Shown one piece after another: positions 40,210 through 48,576 of a stretch of DNA of 53,463 nt (within the stretch, counting starts at the first letter, position 1; each line of letters opens with the position of its first letter). The notes beneath the pieces were generated by a model. It saw only the letters and a program-made list of their open reading frames with translations. It searched no databases and was not told the origin of the DNA. The translations under genes were made by a program, and so were the position numbers. Origin of the DNA: Hyphomicrobiales bacterium (GTDB lineage Bacteria > Pseudomonadota > Alphaproteobacteria > Rhizobiales > Rhizobiaceae); assembly GCA_003963455.1 (NCBI GenBank), contig RXJA01000034.1, positions 1 through 53,463 of the forward strand, written 5' to 3'.

Positions 40210-40838
40210 AAACGCGCAACAAGGCGACCGCAACAAGCCACGTTATACGCGCTTGCTTCCTGGGCATCATGCTGATCGTTGTGCCAGGGATTGCGCGCGC
40301 TCATGGCATAGTGGCAAGCACCGGTGAGGCCGTCGGACTGGAAATACCGGCTATCAGCCATTCCGATATGGAATTCGTCTCTCGCCACCATTCCGCGATC
40401 ATCGCGCTGGCCGAGCGGCAAACCGAAACGGACGAGCGACTTCGCCGCCTCCTGAACTATGCCCAAATCCAATATGCCTACTGCCTGTGGGGTCTTGTTC
40501 CCGGCTCGATCAGCAACGAGGAAAGCGCCTTCAACCCTTGCTCTCATGCCTATCTGGCGGCGACGTGGGCCCTCCTCCAGCATCTAGAGACGAAGCCTGC
40601 GGCTCAGGCATCGGCTGCGATGATCCGCCAATCGATCGAGGCAGATAGGACGGCCAATCCATTGCTCGTGATGTGCCAGAACAGCGCCGAGACGTTCCAC
40701 ACCGGGTCGTTCATTGTTCCGGTCAAGCCGTCGGTCGCCGGCGGGTGGCTTTCAATTCTGGTGTTGGCAGGGGCGCTAGGAATGGCCGGCATTCGCCGCC
40801 TGATGGCGCGCTCCTGGAACGGCCCTCTGACGCCATAA
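40206..40838 (+). CDS. Unknown exported, membrane-anchored protein
   Basis: I do not recognise this 210-aa protein. With the TTG start at 40206 it begins KTRNKATATSHVIRACFLGIML then VPGIARA, a good signal peptide with cleavage before HGIVAS. The middle has conserved-looking Cys residues (YAYCLWG, FNPCSHAYL, LVMCQNS). A hydrophobic segment near the C-terminus (GGWLSILVLAGALGMAGI) followed by Arg suggests an anchor with most of the protein in the periplasm. AGGAG lies 8 bases before the TTG. It precedes another unknown, a CobW-like GTPase and a ferredoxin, so it may belong to a metal- or redox-linked unit. Confidence 0.7.
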   Translation: MKTRNKATATSHVIRACFLGIMLIVVPGIARAHGIVASTGEAVGLEIPAISHSDMEFVSRHHSAIIALAERQTETDERLRRLLNYAQIQYAYCLWGLVPGSISNEESAFNPCSHAYLAATWALLQHLETKPAAQASAAMIRQSIEADRTANPLLVMCQNSAETFHTGSFIVPVKPSVAGGWLSILVLAGALGMAGIRRLMARSWNGPLTP

Positions 40839-40852
40839 GGAAACAGAACCCG

Positions 40853-41830
40853 ATGGACGGCGTCGCGAGTTCCCCTGCTTCTTCTCCAGACTTCAATTGG
40901 CTTGCGGAGGTCGTTGCCGATCCGCGTTATGAAATCAGCCTCGGGGCTTTCGGCGCGGTGGGTCAGTTTCCTCGCGAGCCGCGCACCGGCGTAGATGTTG
41001 GAGTGAACAGGGTTGCGGCGACGACCGAAACGGCACGAATTGCCTTCAACCATCATCCTCGCTTGCAACCAATCGCTTTCGAAACGCTGAGTTCCGACCC
41101 CGAGGGATGGAACCCCGCCATAGCGCTCTGCTTGCCGCACGCCGAGGCGCGCATGTCGGGGCGAACCCTGTGGACGCCTGTTGGGCCCGATAAGGGCGCG
41201 ATCGACCCCTTGGACCGCAGCATGGCCTGTTATGATATCGGACTGGACTCAGCCTGTGCCGACATCTTCATTAGGCCGTCCTCAGCGGCTGGGCGTCGCC
41301 ATTCCGCCTTAGCTCGATACAAGAAGATCGCCGTCGCCTCGCTTCTGGAGCGCCACGTGGAAGATGTCTGGGTGTTCCAGACGGCCGTTGGCCGCATCGA
41401 GACCTTGCATCCTGGACGCCGCCACATCTTTGCGAACCTCCTGTCGAAAGACCTCACCCATTCGAGCGCCGCGCCGATCCCTGACGGGCTTTTGCCTGTC
41501 GGTTATGTGCTTCCGCCGAACCCGCGCCATTCGCGGCCTGAGGACGCCGCAAGCTGCCATGCCGCCTACCAGCATCTGCTCGATCGTTTTGGCAGGCGGG
41601 ATCTCGTGCGCCTGAAGCGCAAAGTCGAGGACGCGCTCGAAGCAGGCAGGCCCCCCGCAGCTCTTGCGACCTTGCTCGATCATTCTGGTCCGCCAAGTCG
41701 CGCCGAAATGGCGTGCGTTCGAATTGCATTGCGGCAGCGACGCTGGTTGCGCCGCCAGCGGGATCGCTCTGAATGGGAGGAGGCTTATGATAGGCCGCTT
41801 GCCGAAAGCGCGCTATCCTTGTCTGCATGA
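40853..41830 (+). CDS. Unknown soluble protein
   Basis: This 325-aa protein has no recognised family and no signal peptide. Segments that look conserved are GVNRVAATTETARIAFNHHP, WNPAIALCLPHAEA, LDRSMACYDIGLD and DVWVFQTAVGRIE. The start at 40853 has AAGGAAA at good distance and lies 14 bp after the previous stop; the longer open frame upstream overlaps that gene. It is co-oriented with the CobW-type GTPase 108 bp downstream. Its function cannot be given; an enzyme or assembly factor served by the metallochaperone is one guess. Confidence 0.7.
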   Translation: MDGVASSPASSPDFNWLAEVVADPRYEISLGAFGAVGQFPREPRTGVDVGVNRVAATTETARIAFNHHPRLQPIAFETLSSDPEGWNPAIALCLPHAEARMSGRTLWTPVGPDKGAIDPLDRSMACYDIGLDSACADIFIRPSSAAGRRHSALARYKKIAVASLLERHVEDVWVFQTAVGRIETLHPGRRHIFANLLSKDLTHSSAAPIPDGLLPVGYVLPPNPRHSRPEDAASCHAAYQHLLDRFGRRDLVRLKRKVEDALEAGRPPAALATLLDHSGPPSRAEMACVRIALRQRRWLRRQRDRSEWEEAYDRPLAESALSLSA

Positions 41831-41938
41831 AACTGTCGCGACCTTCGGAGCCCCGGCCCGAAGGCAGACGCCCGCAATCGCAGGAACAAGAAATGCAAAT
41901 GCTGCCCTGTCCATCATCCTGATCTGCTGGAGAAAACA

Positions 41939-42922
41939 ATGACCATCGCGCAATCACCGAGCACCCGTATTCCGGCAACAGTGATCACTGGTTTTCTCGG
42001 CTCGGGCAAAACGACGCTCATCAATCACATCCTGCATGAGGAGCATGGCAAGACAATCGCCGTGATCGTCAATGAGTTCGGCGAGATCAGCATCGATGGC
42101 CAGCTCATCGTTCGCGACGAGCAGGCCGAGTTGGTCGAGTTCAACAATGGCTGCCTTTGCTGCACTGTGCGCGGCGATCTTATCGACACGTTGGAGCGCC
42201 TGCACCAGCGCACGGGCACGCTCGATGGCATCTTGATCGAGACAACCGGCCTGGCGGATCCCGCTCCAGTCGCGTCGACATTTTTCGTTGCCGATGAGGT
42301 GAAGAAGAGCATTCGCCTCGACGCTTTCGTGACTGTGGTCGATGCGGTCAACATCTTCACGAATCTCGAGCAGAGCGCGGAGGCGGTTGAGCAGGTTGCC
42401 TTCAGCGATGTCGTGCTCATCAACAAGGCCGACCTTGTCGGACCGGCGCAGCTGAAGGCGGTCGAAGCCAAGGTGCACGCGCTTAATCCCTTGGCCCGTA
42501 TTCACTACACCACCAATGCCGAAATTGACATCGGCAAGATCATAGGTGTGGGCGCCTTCGATCTCGTGCAGAAGCTTGAGGTTGACCCGGGTTTCCTTGG
42601 CGATCACGAGCACGAGCACGATCAGGCAGTGGGTTCGTTTGTCTTGGAAGAGAGCCGTCCTATCGATCTGAACCGCTTCTCGATCTGGCTCAACGACATC
42701 GCACAGACCCGCGGCGAGGATCTCTTCCGTACCAAAGGCATCTTCAATGCGCGCGGATTCCGCGAACGCATCGTGTTCCAAAGCGTGCGGATGCTGACGA
42801 CCATGCGGCCTGACCGCGCTTGGAACGACGATGAGCCGCGACTGTCGCAGTTCGTCGTCATAGGACGAAATCTCGACAGGGAAGAATTCGCCAGGGGTTT
42901 CGCTCAATGCGTTGCCAATTAG
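41939..42922 (+). CDS. CobW/COG0523-family G3E GTPase (metallochaperone-like)
   Basis: This 327-aa protein has a P-loop GFLGSGKTT at residues 18-26, the family metal motif GCLCC (C72, C74, C75), an E-T-T-G-L-A-D-P switch region, NKAD, and a His/Glu/Asp-rich stretch HEHEHD near residue 222 before the C-terminal CobW domain. Members deliver Zn, Co or Fe to target enzymes, including nitrile hydratase. GGAG lies 8 bases before the ATG. The overlap-free tandem with a ferredoxin suggests service to a metalloprotein, but no such enzyme is obvious in the window. Confidence 0.9.
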   Translation: MTIAQSPSTRIPATVITGFLGSGKTTLINHILHEEHGKTIAVIVNEFGEISIDGQLIVRDEQAELVEFNNGCLCCTVRGDLIDTLERLHQRTGTLDGILIETTGLADPAPVASTFFVADEVKKSIRLDAFVTVVDAVNIFTNLEQSAEAVEQVAFSDVVLINKADLVGPAQLKAVEAKVHALNPLARIHYTTNAEIDIGKIIGVGAFDLVQKLEVDPGFLGDHEHEHDQAVGSFVLEESRPIDLNRFSIWLNDIAQTRGEDLFRTKGIFNARGFRERIVFQSVRMLTTMRPDRAWNDDEPRLSQFVVIGRNLDREEFARGFAQCVAN

Positions 42923-42932
42923 GTTCAGCAGA

Positions 42933-43316
42933 ATGAATAGCGACACCCATTCCGAACCACCCCAGGCGCCCGTGCAAACGAGCGAGCCAGTCTATCAAGT
43001 GCATGTCTTCTGCTGCATCAACGAGCGGCCGGAGACGCATTGGCGCGGGTCCTGCGGCGGCAAGCGCAGTCGTCAGCTTTGCGACTACATGTGCCGCCTC
43101 GCCATGACGCTTGGCCTCAGGCGGATTCGGATCAACCATGCCGGCTGCATGAACTTATGCGAGCACGGGCCGGTCATGGTCATCTATCCGGAGGGAGCCT
43201 GGTACAAGTTCGAAACCGAGCAGGACGTGGCTGAAATACTGCGTTCTCATGTAGTGGGGGGCCGGCCGGTCCCGAGGCTGGCCCTGTCCATCGACCCATC
43301 GACCCTTCATGGCTGA
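42933..43316 (+). CDS. Thioredoxin-like 2Fe-2S ferredoxin
   Basis: This 127-aa protein has the Cys pattern of the (2Fe-2S) ferredoxin/NuoE-like fold: VHVFCCINERP (C27/C28), RGSCGG (C41), and AGCMNLCEHGPVMVIYPEG (C72, C76). It would transfer electrons. It starts 11 bp after the CobW-type gene; an upstream in-frame ATG (42912) overlaps that gene. It is the last gene of the copy-A unit. Confidence 0.87.
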   Translation: MNSDTHSEPPQAPVQTSEPVYQVHVFCCINERPETHWRGSCGGKRSRQLCDYMCRLAMTLGLRRIRINHAGCMNLCEHGPVMVIYPEGAWYKFETEQDVAEILRSHVVGGRPVPRLALSIDPSTLHG

Positions 43317-43717
43317 CCCGGAGCAGCAGCGCGCCCCTTTGGTTTGACAGCAGATTTTCAGGGCGGGTGGGGGCCGCAGCGCGGGTTGCATTGCCTTCGG
43401 GCCAGTAGGCCTCTGCTGCGGGTTCTAAGGCAGCGGCGCTCAACGGGCTAGCGGCTACCGCGTCGCCGTCGTCTGGTTGGCGCCGGAAGCGCGGGAGGGG
43501 CTCCCTCGAGCCTCTGCGGCGGACCGGGTTCACAAGGTTGCGTCAGCTTGCAGGGCGCCCCAACGGGCTGCCGGGCTTTGCCGTCGTTGCCTCTGCGCAA
43601 CTCCAAACGGCGCCGTTGAGCATGGGGCCTTCGACCTTTTCTCCTCAATATGGGTGCTTAGCCGGACGCTGCAAAAGATTTGCATCTTGGGCGTGAGCCA
43701 AAGCACGCGTTAGACGC
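43317..43717. other. Gap with no gene
   Basis: About 400 GC-rich bases follow the ferredoxin. Short open frames on both strands show no ribosome site or family-like sequence. No clear terminator with a T-run is seen. Leader copy B begins at its end. Confidence 0.5.
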
Positions 43718-43860
43718 TTGACAGATGTTCGCTCTTATGCAAGCGTTTTGGCAGCGATATCGCTACAAGAAATTCTGGCATTAACGCCTCACTGCACTCA
43801 CCCGACGGGCCGAGCTGCGTGGGGCGTTTTCCGTTTTGGCCCAGAGACTTGGAGATAAAC
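43718..43860 (+). promoter_or_regulatory. Leader copy B before the tubulin-like operon
   Basis: It is colinear with copy A: TTGACAGA at 43718, AGCGATATCGCT at 43753-43764, AGAAATTCTGGCATT, a terminator, and CTTGGAGAT before ATG 43861. The stretch from the palindrome to the ribosome site is about 90 percent identical by eye, whereas the 27 bp after TTGACAGA differ. The loop corresponding to the ANTAR hexaloop is ATTAAC, with A rather than G at position 4. Confidence 0.65.
43786..43837 (+). terminator. Terminator inside leader copy B
   Basis: GCCTCAC pairs with GTGGGGC, with inner TGCA/TGC, CTC/GAG and CCCG-A-CGGG, followed by GTTTTCCGTTTT. It is the counterpart of the terminator at 40055. Confidence 0.77.
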
Positions 43861-43896
43861 ATGTCCACCGACCAGCAAACCATCTCAATCCGCTAG
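43861..43896 (+). CDS. 11-aa mini-ORF after leader copy B
   Basis: It reads MSTDQQTISIR and stop, with the same ribosome site and the same MSxxQQ beginning as the mini-ORF of copy A. It is not coupled to the next gene, which starts 131 bp later. It is either a leader peptide or a leftover of the duplicated segment. Confidence 0.4.
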   Translation: MSTDQQTISIR

Positions 43897-43907
43897 CGGA
43901 TGTCGCC

Positions 43908-43995
43908 GCCGCTTGCAGCAAAAGCGGCGCGCTCCGGTCGGAGCAGACCCCTCGCAGGGTCTTCGTGTAGTCCCCGAGCCAGGTCTTTCTGGCTC
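43908..43995 (+). other. Three tandem hairpins before the first tubulin-like gene
   Basis: Perfect stems: GCCGCTT/AAGCGGC (43908-43928, 7-base loop), GACCC/GGGTC (43946-43961, loop CTCGCA) and GAGCCAG/CTGGCTC (43976-43995, loop GTCTTT). Two have six-base loops but not the A1/G4 bases of the ANTAR motif. No T-run follows. Confidence 0.6.
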
Positions 43996-44027
43996 GTGCC
44001 GAAAGTGTGATTTGAGGCTGAAAGAGA

Positions 44028-45557
44028 ATGAACGCAGGACTGGACTTACTTCGTGGACGACCGCTGCCGGCCATTGGAACGACGGAAGCCAAGCTGCAGC
44101 AGCGCAAGCTCGATGCGTTGAAGCGTGGCATCCATCGCATTCCGCAATCGTCCGAGCATCCCTACGGAGTTCATCTGATTGGCGTTGGCGGGGCAGGGGC
44201 TCGCGTCATCCAATCCGTCCTGAGGTCCGCACCGGCCGACTTGCTTGATCAGCCAGGCTCTCGTCTTACCGCGCTCGCGGTTGATATTGGCGACGAGGAA
44301 TTGGCGCCGGTTCGCTCGCTCGCCACGACATTTCCGACAGATCGATCGCAAATCGAGACAATCGCGCTCGACATACCGACGATGGAGGAGCTGCAGTCGT
44401 CCCTCGCGCGCTATATCGACTTTCTCGAGCTGGAATACCCCCTCTATCATCCAAACCCGGATTCCACCGCCTGGCTCCCGCCGGAAACACCGATGCGCGA
44501 TTCCAGCGGATCGATCCCGCGTGCCGTGGCAAAGGCAATCTACGGCCGCGCTTACTATGACTGCGGCAGACCCGTATTCAAGGCGCTGAAGCGCTTTGCA
44601 GCAAGTGTAGAGGCAACGGGCGGCGACTCCGTCGTTTGCATCGTTTTCGGGCTCGGAGGCGGGACGGGCAGCGCCATTGCGATGGATCTCGCACGCCACC
44701 TCTCATCCGGGCTCCTGGGCCGACGTGTTCTCGTGACCGGCGTCGGCATTGCGCCCCACCCGCATGAAGACTCCGCGGCGCAGGGCGCACGACTGCATAC
44801 AGTCTTTTCCGAACTCGATGTCCTTTGCGACGAGACGAAGAACAAGGGCGTGACGGTGTCTTGCGGAGACCTTTTCAAGAACCCATTCACGGCGGGGTTC
44901 CTTGTCGTGCCGCAGCCGCGGGGGCAGAGCACTGACCAGGCGAGAGAGACCGTGAATCGGCGATTGGCGTCTCTCTTCCTCGAGCGCCGTGGCGCGAACC
45001 TCTGGGAGGCGCTGCGGCTGCTGAACTGGGTCGCGGCGCCGTCCACACAGCATTCGGCTGCCCGAACCCCATGGGGCTCACGCTGGATCCATATGTTCGG
45101 GTTCGGCGCCGATGACGAGGGTCCAAGGACCAACGACCTAAGAGCGGACCTGGGATTGCTCGCGGATTATCAGCCGGAGTTCCTGGAATTGCGAACCGCA
45201 GAAGATGCGGATGATAGCGTAGCGCAGATATGGTCGAATGCGCTCGATGCCGCGTTCTCGCCGGAGGTGCCGACACATCGCATCGACGGGGGACCTCCTG
45301 GCACAATCCAGTATCTTCTGCCGCGGATAGCGCTGAAGGACTTGGCCGCCTTCAATACTGCGCGGGATGCCTATGACGCCTCTCCTGTCGCGCAACGTCA
45401 GGCGCTTCACGCGTTGCTGCTCGAACAAGGCCTTTTGCTGTGTGAGCCCTCCACGACGATTGAAGGCATGGCCGGTGCAAACCTCGGCAGAGGCAAGCAG
45501 TGGATCGCCGTGCCCTTCGACCAATTGCGCGGCGAAGAGACGGATGGGAGGGGCTGA
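44028..45557 (+). CDS. Tubulin/FtsZ-like GTPase 1
   Basis: This 509-aa protein has the N-terminal nucleotide-loop motif GVGGAG (residues 52-57) and the tubulin signature GGGTGS (210-215), followed by the helix AIAMDLARHL, so the GTPase fold is of the tubulin/FtsZ superfamily. The T4 loop ends in S, as in tubulin, rather than T as in bacterial FtsZ. The rest has no FtsZ-like tail. The C-terminus contains IEGMAGANLGRGKQWIAVPFDQLRG, shared with the second paralogue. The stop overlaps the next ATG (TGATG). A ribosome site (GAAAGAG) precedes ATG 44028. The cellular role is unknown; division FtsZ would lie elsewhere. Confidence 0.82.
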   Translation: MNAGLDLLRGRPLPAIGTTEAKLQQRKLDALKRGIHRIPQSSEHPYGVHLIGVGGAGARVIQSVLRSAPADLLDQPGSRLTALAVDIGDEELAPVRSLATTFPTDRSQIETIALDIPTMEELQSSLARYIDFLELEYPLYHPNPDSTAWLPPETPMRDSSGSIPRAVAKAIYGRAYYDCGRPVFKALKRFAASVEATGGDSVVCIVFGLGGGTGSAIAMDLARHLSSGLLGRRVLVTGVGIAPHPHEDSAAQGARLHTVFSELDVLCDETKNKGVTVSCGDLFKNPFTAGFLVVPQPRGQSTDQARETVNRRLASLFLERRGANLWEALRLLNWVAAPSTQHSAARTPWGSRWIHMFGFGADDEGPRTNDLRADLGLLADYQPEFLELRTAEDADDSVAQIWSNALDAAFSPEVPTHRIDGGPPGTIQYLLPRIALKDLAAFNTARDAYDASPVAQRQALHALLLEQGLLLCEPSTTIEGMAGANLGRGKQWIAVPFDQLRGEETDGRG

Positions 45558-45883
45558 TGCCGCTCGACTGGAAAGAAGTCGTCGCGAAATACGGAGCCGG
45601 ATATCAGGTGCCAACCATTCGAGGCGGCAAATTCGTCAACATTGTTCATGTCGACGATGAGGCCATCCACATTGCGAGCCCGATCTGGAGCGCCAAGCTG
45701 CACCGCAAGAATCTCGAGGCCGCAGTCGAGCTGATCGAGGCGGACGTGATCTCCCGGGATCCGGGGCTCTTCGTGGAAGACTACATGCTCTACGTCGCGC
45801 ATGAGCGCGCAAGTTCGGTCGCACATATTTTCCGTGACCTTGGAATTCTCGATCAGACGGAGACCTTCAACATCCGCTGTTAA
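45557..45883 (+). CDS. Small unknown protein coupled to tubulin-like 1
   Basis: This 108-aa soluble protein begins MPLDWKEVVAKYGAGYQVPTIRGG, with an acidic middle (HVDDEAIHIASPIWSAKLHRKNLEAAVELIEADVI). No family is recognised. It overlaps the tubulin-like 1 stop by one base (TGATG), so both are made together and probably interact. 113 bp separate it from tubulin-like 2. Confidence 0.75.
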   Translation: MPLDWKEVVAKYGAGYQVPTIRGGKFVNIVHVDDEAIHIASPIWSAKLHRKNLEAAVELIEADVISRDPGLFVEDYMLYVAHERASSVAHIFRDLGILDQTETFNIRC

Positions 45884-45996
45884 GGGTGGCGACTAGCATG
45901 TCGAGAAACCAGCGGTCCGGGGCAGTCACGCCACCCGGTTGTCCAGGCCGCGCCAACGCAAACGCGTTCTAACGACCAGCCAGAGGAGAAACACAA

Positions 45997-47691
45997 ATGT
46001 CTTCATCATCCATGTACAACAGTGCCACCGGCACCCAATCGCCGCACTGCATCCACGCCATCGGCATCGGTCGCACTGGCGCGGCCTATATCGAAGCGCT
46101 CCTGCGCACGGGCGAAATCGAGGATCTGCTGGCAGAGGATTCCCGCGCCACCTGCGCCGTGATCGTTCTGGACATCGGCGACCAGGACATGGCGGTCGCG
46201 ACCGACTACGCGAACTCGTTCAAGAAGCGGCTGCAGTCGCGCGGCGTTTCGCCGGACCGGTTCAATTTCCAGGCGATCGCCCTGCCGGTGCCGGATAGGG
46301 GCGAGTTCTTCGAAGGTCTGAACCGCACCCGCGAATTCCTGAAGCTGGAATATCCGCGCTACTACTGGAACCCCAATTACGAATCCTACATCTCACACAA
46401 ATACAAATTGCCGGCCGCCGGCGACCATTTCCCGCGTCTCGTCGCCAAGGCCATCTATGCGAACGCCTACTATGCCGGCGACCGCCCGTTGGATGTCGCG
46501 CTGCGCAGCTTCGTCGACACGGTGGAAGAAGCCACGCTGCCGTCCATGGTTCTGATCCCCTTCAGTCTCGCCGGCGGTACCGGCAGCGGCATGGTGATGG
46601 ATTTGGCACGGCATCTTTCGAATGTGAAATTGGGTCGCCGCGTCCCGGTCATCGGTGTGGCGCAGCTGTCGCATTCAGGTGACGGGGACGGCATCCACAA
46701 CAGTCCCGGCCAATACGCTGCCCTCAACGAACTCGACTGCATGATGGACGACGAGAAGAACGCCGGCGTCACTGCGGTCTGGGGCGATCTCTATCGCGGC
46801 CCGTTCACCGGTGGTCTGTTCGTCGTCAACCCCGAACATAGCTGGAACCGGCTCGCCTCCTACACCACGACGGGCGAGAAGGAGATCCGTCACGGCTTCA
46901 GGGAAATGGTCACGAACCGCTTCGTCGCCGATTCCTTCATGCGCTTCGCCGTGCTGGACTACGGCCGCGTGCTGTTTCGGGCCCTTCGTCCGGCCGGCTT
47001 CACCGGGGCGCCGCACGAGACCCTGTCGGCCAAGTCGCGCAACTGGACCTTGTTCGACGTCGCCAAGCTCACCCATCCCGGGGTTCAGGTGCTTCCAGGC
47101 GAAGCCGGATCGAAGTGGCAGTCGGTCATCGCCCAGTGGATCGACTTCACCCCGCAGTACAGCGGCTTGCGGGACGGGTTCAAGACGGACTACGCCGAAG
47201 TTCATGTCCACGCTTCACGCGACATGGGCTTCGACAACATCGAGAAGGCGATGAAGGAACTCATCGCGAAAAACTACCTGCTCGAAGGCGACTCGACCTA
47301 CCAGTCCTATAACCACGAGTTCTTCGACGCCCTGACTTCCTACGCCAACGTCATCCTGCCTGGCGTCGCGAAGACCGACCTCCACGCCTTCTGGGACAGC
47401 CAGAAGAACTATGACGGGTTGGACTGGGAAACCAAGCTGCGCGAACATGCCTGGCTGGTCGACATCGGGCCGATGCTGTCGGAACCGGCGATCCGCTTCG
47501 AAGGCATGGCCGGCGAGTGCATCTGGGGCTGCGCCTGCTGGGTGGTGGTGCCGTACGACCAGCTGCGCGGCGACAAGCTTCCCCCGCCGAACCGCAAAGT
47601 CATCCTCGAGGAGGCTATCGCGGCCATGACCAAGACGGTCGTCAAGACACCCGGCGGCGACGCCAAGAAGCGGGTCAAGGAACACGCATAA
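45997..47691 (+). CDS. Tubulin/FtsZ-like GTPase 2
   Basis: This 564-aa protein has the motif GIGRTG at residues 23-28, where the second nucleotide-loop glycine is replaced by Arg, and GGTGSG at 193-198 (SLAGGTGSGMVMDLARHL). An acidic segment, NELDCMMDDEKNAG, lies where the catalytic T7-type loop might be. The C-terminal block FEGMAGECIWGCACWVVVPYDQLRGD matches tubulin-like 1. It is much closer to tubulin-like 3 in the first 350 residues. AGAGGAG precedes the ATG. It is followed after about 70 bp by the AAA gene. Confidence 0.83.
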   Translation: MSSSSMYNSATGTQSPHCIHAIGIGRTGAAYIEALLRTGEIEDLLAEDSRATCAVIVLDIGDQDMAVATDYANSFKKRLQSRGVSPDRFNFQAIALPVPDRGEFFEGLNRTREFLKLEYPRYYWNPNYESYISHKYKLPAAGDHFPRLVAKAIYANAYYAGDRPLDVALRSFVDTVEEATLPSMVLIPFSLAGGTGSGMVMDLARHLSNVKLGRRVPVIGVAQLSHSGDGDGIHNSPGQYAALNELDCMMDDEKNAGVTAVWGDLYRGPFTGGLFVVNPEHSWNRLASYTTTGEKEIRHGFREMVTNRFVADSFMRFAVLDYGRVLFRALRPAGFTGAPHETLSAKSRNWTLFDVAKLTHPGVQVLPGEAGSKWQSVIAQWIDFTPQYSGLRDGFKTDYAEVHVHASRDMGFDNIEKAMKELIAKNYLLEGDSTYQSYNHEFFDALTSYANVILPGVAKTDLHAFWDSQKNYDGLDWETKLREHAWLVDIGPMLSEPAIRFEGMAGECIWGCACWVVVPYDQLRGDKLPPPNRKVILEEAIAAMTKTVVKTPGGDAKKRVKEHA

Positions 47692-47760
47692 CCTGACCCT
47701 TTGAGCATCAGGCCGGAGCCGCTCGCAAAGCGGCTCCGGTCCATCGCAGGGATCGTCCCC

Positions 47761-48576
47761 ATGAACGAATTCATCCGCCCGTTGCTCATAGAGCAAGAGC
47801 CTTACTACCGGAGCGCCGGCGACGAGGTCGCGCTGTTCGCCGCCGCGATGGCGCGCGGCCTGCCGATGATCCTCAAAGGCCCGACGGGCTGCGGCAAGAC
47901 GCGCTTCGTCGAATACATGGCCTGGCGGCTTAGGCTGCCTTTGATAACCATGGCCTGCAACGAAGACATGACGGCTTCCGATCTGGTTGGCCGTTGGCTG
48001 CTCGACGCACAGGGAACAGTTTGGCACGATGGGCCGCTGACCACAGCCGTGCGCTATGGCGCCCTCTGCTATCTGGATGAGATCGTGGAGGCCCGTCAGG
48101 ACACCACCGTCGCCATTCACCCGCTGACCGACGAACGGCGCATCCTGCCCTTGGACAAGCGCGGCGAAGTGGTGAAGGCGCACCCCAATTTTCGCCTCGT
48201 CGTGTCCTATAATCCCGGCTACCAAAGCGTTGCAAAGGATATGAAGCCCTCAACGCGCCAACGGTTTGGCGCCATTGACTTCGACTTTCCGCCGCCCGCA
48301 GTGGAGATCGAGATCGTCGCGCATGAAAGCGGCATCGCGACCGACGTTGCAGGACGGCTGGTCGCGGTGGCGGCGCAATCGCGCGCGTTGCGCGGTCGAG
48401 GTCTCGATGAAGGCATGAGCACGCGCATGCTGGTGCATGCCGGCGCGCTGATCGCCGAAGGCATTTCGCCGCATGACGCCTGCGCGCTCGCGATGACAGC
48501 TCCGCTGACCGACGACAGCGACCTCCAAGCAGCGCTGGCGGGCTTTGTGGAGGCACAATTCGGACCGCGGCCGTGA
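47761..48576 (+). CDS. CbbQ/NorQ-type MoxR AAA ATPase (tubulin operon copy)
   Basis: This 271-aa protein has Walker A GPTGCGKT at residues 40-47, Walker [15 protein letters not shown] and the sensor segment [23 protein letters not shown]. It is a clear paralogue of the ATPase at 30522-31364. AGGGA lies before the ATG at 47761; an upstream TTG is less likely. Its stop overlaps the GTG start of the VWA gene (GTGA), as expected for a working pair. In known systems such pairs activate metalloenzymes; here the only partners nearby are tubulin-like GTPases. Confidence 0.9.
   Translation: MNEFIRPLLIEQEPYYRSAGDEVALFAAAMARGLPMILKGPTGCGKTRFVEYMAWRLRLPLITMACNEDMTASDLVGRWLLDAQGTVWHDGPLTTAVRYGALCYLDEIVEARQDTTVAIHPLTDERRILPLDKRGEVVKAHPNFRLVVSYNPGYQSVAKDMKPSTRQRFGAIDFDFPPPAVEIEIVAHESGIATDVAGRLVAVAAQSRALRGRGLDEGMSTRMLVHAGALIAEGISPHDACALAMTAPLTDDSDLQAALAGFVEAQFGPRP

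Noticed and set aside
43477..43713. 78-codon plus-strand frame in the gap after the ferredoxin
   Set aside because: No ribosome site, Arg/Ala-rich composition, not coupled to neighbours.
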